Shown one piece after another: positions 60,381 to 64,000 of a DNA stretch of 64,000 bases. The stretch lies in the NCBI GenBank assembly GCA_965220615.1, contig CBDCQL010000001.1, forward strand, positions 1-64,000, written 5' to 3'. This stretch comes from JAGWBD01 sp965220615. GTDB taxonomy: Bacteria > Chloroflexota > Anaerolineae > Aggregatilineales > Phototrophicaceae. How positions within the stretch are numbered: the first letter of the stretch is position 1; the number at the start of each line of letters is the position of its first letter. The position numbers and the translations under genes were made by a program. Below the pieces are notes generated by a model. That model was not told the origin of the DNA, did no database searches, and was given only the letters and a program-made list of their open reading frames with translations.

Positions 60381-62120
60381 CTAACCGGCGGGCTGGATGT
60401 TATGGAGCATCACGGCACCGGTCACCCACCAGTGGCCGGGATGGATGTAGTTGTTGTCCGCAGACGGCCAGTTGGTCCAGTAGCTGTTGTTGAAGGGCGT
60501 GAGCAGACGCGCCTGCACCAGCGGGATGCCGGGCAGTTCGCGCAGCCAGATTTCCAGCGCCTGGTCCGCCAGGGCGTCGAAGCCTTCGTCGGAGGCGGCG
60601 AGGACGGCCATGGCGTCCACGACCTCATCATACTCGGCGTTCTCGAAGCGGCTGGCGTTCACGCCAGGCACGGATTCACCAATCGGCCCCGAGAAGCGGC
60701 TGTGGAACCGTGAGAAGGTCTCGTAAGGGTCGCTCACGCTGCCGCAGAGATCCGTGATCCATGCCTGCAACGAACCCTGGGAGACGTCGCCATAGAAGAT
60801 GCCGTCTTCCAGCGGCTGGAAGCTGGCATCGAAACCGGCCGCGCGTACCTGCTCGGCCAGGATGTTGCCCATGCGCACCTTGTCGGTCTGGCTGGAGCGC
60901 GCGACGAGCGTGAAGGAGATGCGGGCGCCTTCACCATCGACCCAGAGGCCTTCGGCGTCGCGCGAGTAGCCCTTGCCTTCCATCACGCTGTTGATGAGCA
61001 TGTCGTCACTGCCGAGCACGTCGTACTCTTCGAAGAGCGCGGCGTTGCGGTCGAGGAAGGCCTGCAGCGGCGCATAGGTGGGATAAAGCGTGGCGGCCGG
61101 GTCCGTCATGCCCTCATAGGCGATGGCCACGAGGACGTCGCGGTCGATGGCGGCATTGAGGGCCCAGCGCACTTCACGATCATCGAAGGGCGCAGCCTTG
61201 TTGTTCAGGCCCAGATAGCGCGGGCAGGGATCGAGATAGGCGTAAGGCAGATCCGACGTCCAGCCCACGATGTTGGGGTTGCGCGACTGCGCCTGCTCAA
61301 AGGTCGAGCGGCTGAAGGTCCAGCCGGCATCCAGCTCGTTGTTGGACATCAGGGCCGCGCGCAGGTCCTCGCCGGGAGCGCCCAGCCAGATGGCCCGTTC
61401 CGGCGCAGGCAGGTCGTGGAAGCCGGTCTCGGCGGCCCACCAGTCATCGCGGCGGTCGAAGACCGTCTCCGTCTCCGTCGAGCGCACCAGACGGTAAGCG
61501 CCGGTGCCCATCGGCAGGCCGGCCTCCAAATCGTAGTTGGTGAAGGTATTCGGATCGACGCCTTCCCAGATGTGTTGGGGCGCGATCAGGATCGTGTCCC
61601 AGATGCGCACGCCGAAGTAGGTTGCCACGAAACGGGGATTCGGTCGCGTCAGGGTCATGACGACCGTGCTGTCATCGGGCGCGCTGATGTCCGCCACCCA
61701 CAGGTCCATATCGGCGGAATACTGCAAATCGGGGTTGGCCTTCAGCATATTGATGGTGAAGACGACGTCATTGGCCGTGAAGGAGGTGCCATCGGCCCAT
61801 TTCACGCCATCGCGGATGCTGATGGTCACCTCGCTCTTGTCATCATTGAACGAGTAGCCGGACGCCTGCCAGGGCATCAACTCCCCGGTCTCGTAATTGA
61901 GATAGAAGAGCGATTCCTGGGTCGCCTGCCACATGCCCCAGTCGAGGTACTGGCCGGCGATATAGGGATTCATGTTGTCGGGAACGGCCACGCGGCCAAA
62001 TTCGTTTTCGATGATGACCGTCGCCTCGCGCGGCACTTCACCGATATCGCCCTGGGCGGAGACCGAAGCCGCCACCAGCAACAGGGACAAAAGAACGAAT
62101 GTTACGAGTTTCGCACGCAT
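60381..62120 (-). CDS. ABC transporter substrate-binding protein, family 5 (DppA-like)
   Basis: A 579-residue secreted binding protein with a signal peptide (RAKLVTFVLLSLLLVAASVS). The mature part has TISIRDGVKWADGTSFTAND and VVMTLTRPNP, and later LNAAIDRDVLVAIAYEG: all typical of peptide/nickel/oligosaccharide binding proteins of cluster C. The cargo may be peptides or, given the nearby sugar isomerases, oligosaccharides. GGAGG precedes ATG 62120. First gene of the importer operon. Confidence 0.92.
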   Translation of the reverse strand: MRAKLVTFVLLSLLLVAASVSAQGDIGEVPREATVIIENEFGRVAVPDNMNPYIAGQYLDWGMWQATQESLFYLNYETGELMPWQASGYSFNDDKSEVTISIRDGVKWADGTSFTANDVVFTINMLKANPDLQYSADMDLWVADISAPDDSTVVMTLTRPNPRFVATYFGVRIWDTILIAPQHIWEGVDPNTFTNYDLEAGLPMGTGAYRLVRSTETETVFDRRDDWWAAETGFHDLPAPERAIWLGAPGEDLRAALMSNNELDAGWTFSRSTFEQAQSRNPNIVGWTSDLPYAYLDPCPRYLGLNNKAAPFDDREVRWALNAAIDRDVLVAIAYEGMTDPAATLYPTYAPLQAFLDRNAALFEEYDVLGSDDMLINSVMEGKGYSRDAEGLWVDGEGARISFTLVARSSQTDKVRMGNILAEQVRAAGFDASFQPLEDGIFYGDVSQGSLQAWITDLCGSVSDPYETFSRFHSRFSGPIGESVPGVNASRFENAEYDEVVDAMAVLAASDEGFDALADQALEIWLRELPGIPLVQARLLTPFNNSYWTNWPSADNNYIHPGHWWVTGAVMLHNIQPAG

Positions 62121-62181
62121 TACTGCCTCCAAGTATCAGATAAAAGCGGCCCGGATACGGGGTCTGGCAACCTCCTGTCCT

Positions 62182-63132
62182 CTATTTTCGCAAATGACCG
62201 GGAACCAGGGGCGCCAGGGTCTGGTAACCGAGCAGCAACCCCTTGCTGTCCCGCGTGAATGCCGGCACCATGGGCATTTCTTCCTGCGGCCGGTAATCGA
62301 CGAGTTCGCTGAAGTCAAACAGGTCTTCCTCATGCTCAATATCGAGGTTGCCCTGATAGCCGACCTCAATCAGCGCGCTGATATAGGCCGGCCAGTCCAC
62401 TTCACCCCAGCCCGGCGCGCGACCGCGCCACCAGCCGAGACCGAAGCCGCTCACCTCGCCGAGAGTCTGGCCGTAGATGCCCACCCGCGCCAGCACGTCG
62501 CGCCGCACTTCCGTATCCTTGGCGTGGGCGTGGTAGATGCGCTCGCCAAAGTCGCGCACGGCCTGAATGTAGTCGATGCCCAGCCAGACCAGATGCGAAG
62601 GGTCCATTTCGAGGCCCAGGGCGGGGGAGGGCACCAGTTCAAACATCCGCTCCCAGATTTCCGGGCTGAAGGCCAGGTTGGTGCAGTGGTTGGTCTGGCG
62701 CTCGATCATCGGGCAGTTTTCGACGGCGATGCGCAGGCCGCGCTCTTCGGCCTGCCGACAGAATTCGCTGAAGACCTCCTGGAAGGGTCCCAGATTGTCC
62801 TCGACCGTGCAGAAGGGATTGCAACCGGCAAAGGTGCTGACGACCGGCACCTGCATGCGCTGCGCCAGGTCGAGCAGGGCGAGGAAATAACGGCGGCACT
62901 CGGCGCGTTCCGCAGCGTCCGGCGCGAGGTAGTTTGGATAGTAGCCGAGGGCGGAGATTTCGATATCGCGGCGGCGCAGATCGTCGAGGATTTGCTCGAG
63001 GCGCGCCCCGCTGACGGTGTCGGGGTTGATGGCGGAATCGGGCCAGGCGGAAAGCTGCAGCGAGGTGAAGCCGGTCTCCGCGGCAAAGGCCGCCGTCTCT
63101 TCCGAATAGTCCGTGTAGAAGCCGAGGCGCAT
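62182..63132 (-). CDS. Sugar phosphate isomerase/epimerase family TIM-barrel protein (1)
   Basis: A 316-residue xylose-isomerase-like barrel. GFYTDYSEETAAFAAETGF, the metal-ligand stretch IAVENCPMIE, LGLEMDPSHLVWLGIDYIQ, RIYHAHAKDTEV and LDIEHEEDLFDF supply the usual Glu, Asp, His and Glu. Such enzymes isomerise or epimerise sugars, inosose or hydroxypyruvate-like compounds. Of two close ATGs (63138, 63132) I prefer 63132 because AGGGG then lies six bases upstream. The gene sits 61 bp upstream of the importer operon on the same strand. A close tandem paralogue follows at 63334. Confidence 0.88.
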   Translation of the reverse strand: MRLGFYTDYSEETAAFAAETGFTSLQLSAWPDSAINPDTVSGARLEQILDDLRRRDIEISALGYYPNYLAPDAAERAECRRYFLALLDLAQRMQVPVVSTFAGCNPFCTVEDNLGPFQEVFSEFCRQAEERGLRIAVENCPMIERQTNHCTNLAFSPEIWERMFELVPSPALGLEMDPSHLVWLGIDYIQAVRDFGERIYHAHAKDTEVRRDVLARVGIYGQTLGEVSGFGLGWWRGRAPGWGEVDWPAYISALIEVGYQGNLDIEHEEDLFDFSELVDYRPQEEMPMVPAFTRDSKGLLLGYQTLAPLVPGHLRK

Positions 63133-63333
63133 CGTCATCCCCTGTATGTTGGGAGCATCGAATTTAGCGCGCCGGGGGTGGGCTGGCAAATCAGGGCGGC
63201 AGTCCACTGATCACCCGATAAAAGGACTCTTACCCCCGTTGAGGCGGAAAATCATGCTGAAACCGGGTCCGCCGCATATGCATTCCCCGTCAGTACCGGC
63301 GCCCGGCCACTGCTTCAACCAGGGGCCTGACTG

Positions 63334-64000
63334 TCAGGGTTTGTGGCCGGGAATCAGCGGCGCGAGCGTCTGGTAACCCAGCAGCAGGCCCTTGTGTTCG
63401 CGTCCGTAGGCCATCACGATCGACGATTCCATGTCCGCCTTGAAGTCGCGTAGCTCGCTGAAGGCCAGCACGTCGTCCTCGTGCTCGATGTCGATATTGC
63501 CTTCATACCCGACTTCGATCAGCGCGCTGATGAAGGCCGGCCAGTCCACCTCGCCCCAGCCCGGCGCGCGCCCGCGCCACCAGCCATGGCCGAGGCCAAA
63601 GACCTCGCCGAAGCTCTGGCCGAGGATGCCGACCCGTTGCAGCACGTCGTGGCGGATCTCCATGTCCTTGGCGTGCACGTGGTAGATGCGCTCGCCGTAG
63701 TCGCGAATGGCCTTGATGTAATCGATGCCCTGCCAGACCATGTGCGAGGGGTCCATCTCGATGCCGAGGGCGGTCGAGGGTACCAGTTCAAACATGCGTT
63801 CCCAGATCTCCGGGCTGAAGGCGAGGTTGATGCTGTGGCCGGTCTTGAGTTCGACCATCGGGCAATTCTCGATGGCGATGCGCAGGCCACGCTCTTCGGC
63901 CTTCTGACAAAACTCCGTGAAGAGTTCCTGGAAGGGGCCCATGTTTTCCTCGACCGTGCAGTAGGGATTGCGCCCGACGAAGGTACAGACGACGGGCACT
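63334..64000 (-). CDS. Sugar phosphate isomerase/epimerase family TIM-barrel protein (2), partial
   Basis: The C-terminal 221 or more residues of a second isomerase; its start lies beyond the window. IAIENCPMVELKTGHSINLA, LGIEMDPSHMVWQGIDYIKA, RIYHVHAKDMEIRHDVL and IDIEHEDDVLAF match paralogue (1) closely, with the metal ligands kept. The two genes end in almost the same words (LLLGYQTLAPL.PGH), so they are a tandem duplication. The 201-bp gap between them (63133-63333) shows nothing recognisable. Confidence 0.87.
   Translation of the reverse strand, partial: VPVVCTFVGRNPYCTVEENMGPFQELFTEFCQKAEERGLRIAIENCPMVELKTGHSINLAFSPEIWERMFELVPSTALGIEMDPSHMVWQGIDYIKAIRDYGERIYHVHAKDMEIRHDVLQRVGILGQSFGEVFGLGHGWWRGRAPGWGEVDWPAFISALIEVGYEGNIDIEHEDDVLAFSELRDFKADMESSIVMAYGREHKGLLLGYQTLAPLIPGHKP

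Noticed and set aside
1..64000. tRNA or rRNA genes
   Set aside because: I looked for T-loop (GGTTCGAATCC) and CCA-end patterns and rRNA-like stretches in the gene-free parts and saw none.

Overview
The window looks like a chromosomal segment of a high-GC, mostly aerobic, heterotrophic bacterium. Gene content (enolase-superfamily/TPP/Gfo-Idh sugar-acid catabolism, paired GMC oxidoreductases with a gluconate-dehydrogenase subunit 3, PhyH dioxygenase, BNR sialidase, Dpp-type importer, NAD-linked Mo formate dehydrogenase, GT-C glycosyltransferases, dispersed CCCTCACC...GGTGAGGG palindromes) is what I would expect in Chloroflexota (Caldilineales/Anaerolineae-like or a related marine lineage). This is inference from content; no rRNA or tRNA gene is visible to settle it.

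Layout. 0-6.7 kb: end of a TPP enzyme, a left-handed beta-helix acyltransferase-like protein, a BNR sialidase-like protein, a Crp/Fnr regulator divergent from a gluconate-dehydrogenase-like module (small subunit plus two paralogous GMC flavoproteins). 6.7-10.4 kb: a BtuF-BtuC-BtuD type importer on the minus strand behind a recognisable cobalamin riboswitch. 10.4-13.6 kb: anmK, an SDR and an aminotransferase. 13.6-22.6 kb: a minus-strand chain (membrane flippase-like protein, GT2, DinB, APH-like kinase) and, on the plus strand, three tandem GT-C (GT39-like) paralogues. 22.6-32.6 kb: molybdenum cofactor and formate dehydrogenase locus on the minus strand (fdhA, nucleotidyltransferase, mobA, a frameshifted membrane coiled-coil protein, a small secreted protein, a NuoEF fusion, a ferredoxin-like subunit, fdhD, moeA). 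32.7-42.7 kb: CaiB/BaiF transferase, radical SAM protein, UlaG-like hydrolase, enolase-superfamily protein with a TPP enzyme, two Gfo/Idh/MocA oxidoreductases and a SIS isomerase. 42.8-47 kb: a membrane protein and a secreted helix-hairpin-helix protein with a very recent internal duplication, divergent from hemC-hemD-hemB. 47-50.5 kb: a secreted two-domain protein, a decayed copy of it, a decayed phosphotransferase and a DapA-family lyase. 50.7-56.3 kb: PQQ-type sugar dehydrogenase lipoprotein, a frameshifted GT-C protein, cold-shock protein, PhyH dioxygenase, FN3 protein. 56.5-64 kb: complete Dpp-type ABC importer and two tandem TIM-barrel sugar isomerases.

The gene strings are tightly coupled (many ATGA, GTGA or TGATG junctions), so several unknown genes can be tied to operons. 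The strongest unexpected signals are: two uncharacterised genes inside the formate dehydrogenase operon that share a C-terminal domain with a C-x15-C pair; a copy of the moeA 3' end left between two tandem glycosyltransferase genes, recording the duplication; a 354-bp internal duplication with only two silent differences; four to five genes with a -10 box exactly 6-7 nt before the start codon (leaderless pattern); a family of paired inverted palindromic repeats; and a cluster of decaying genes at 48-49.6 kb.
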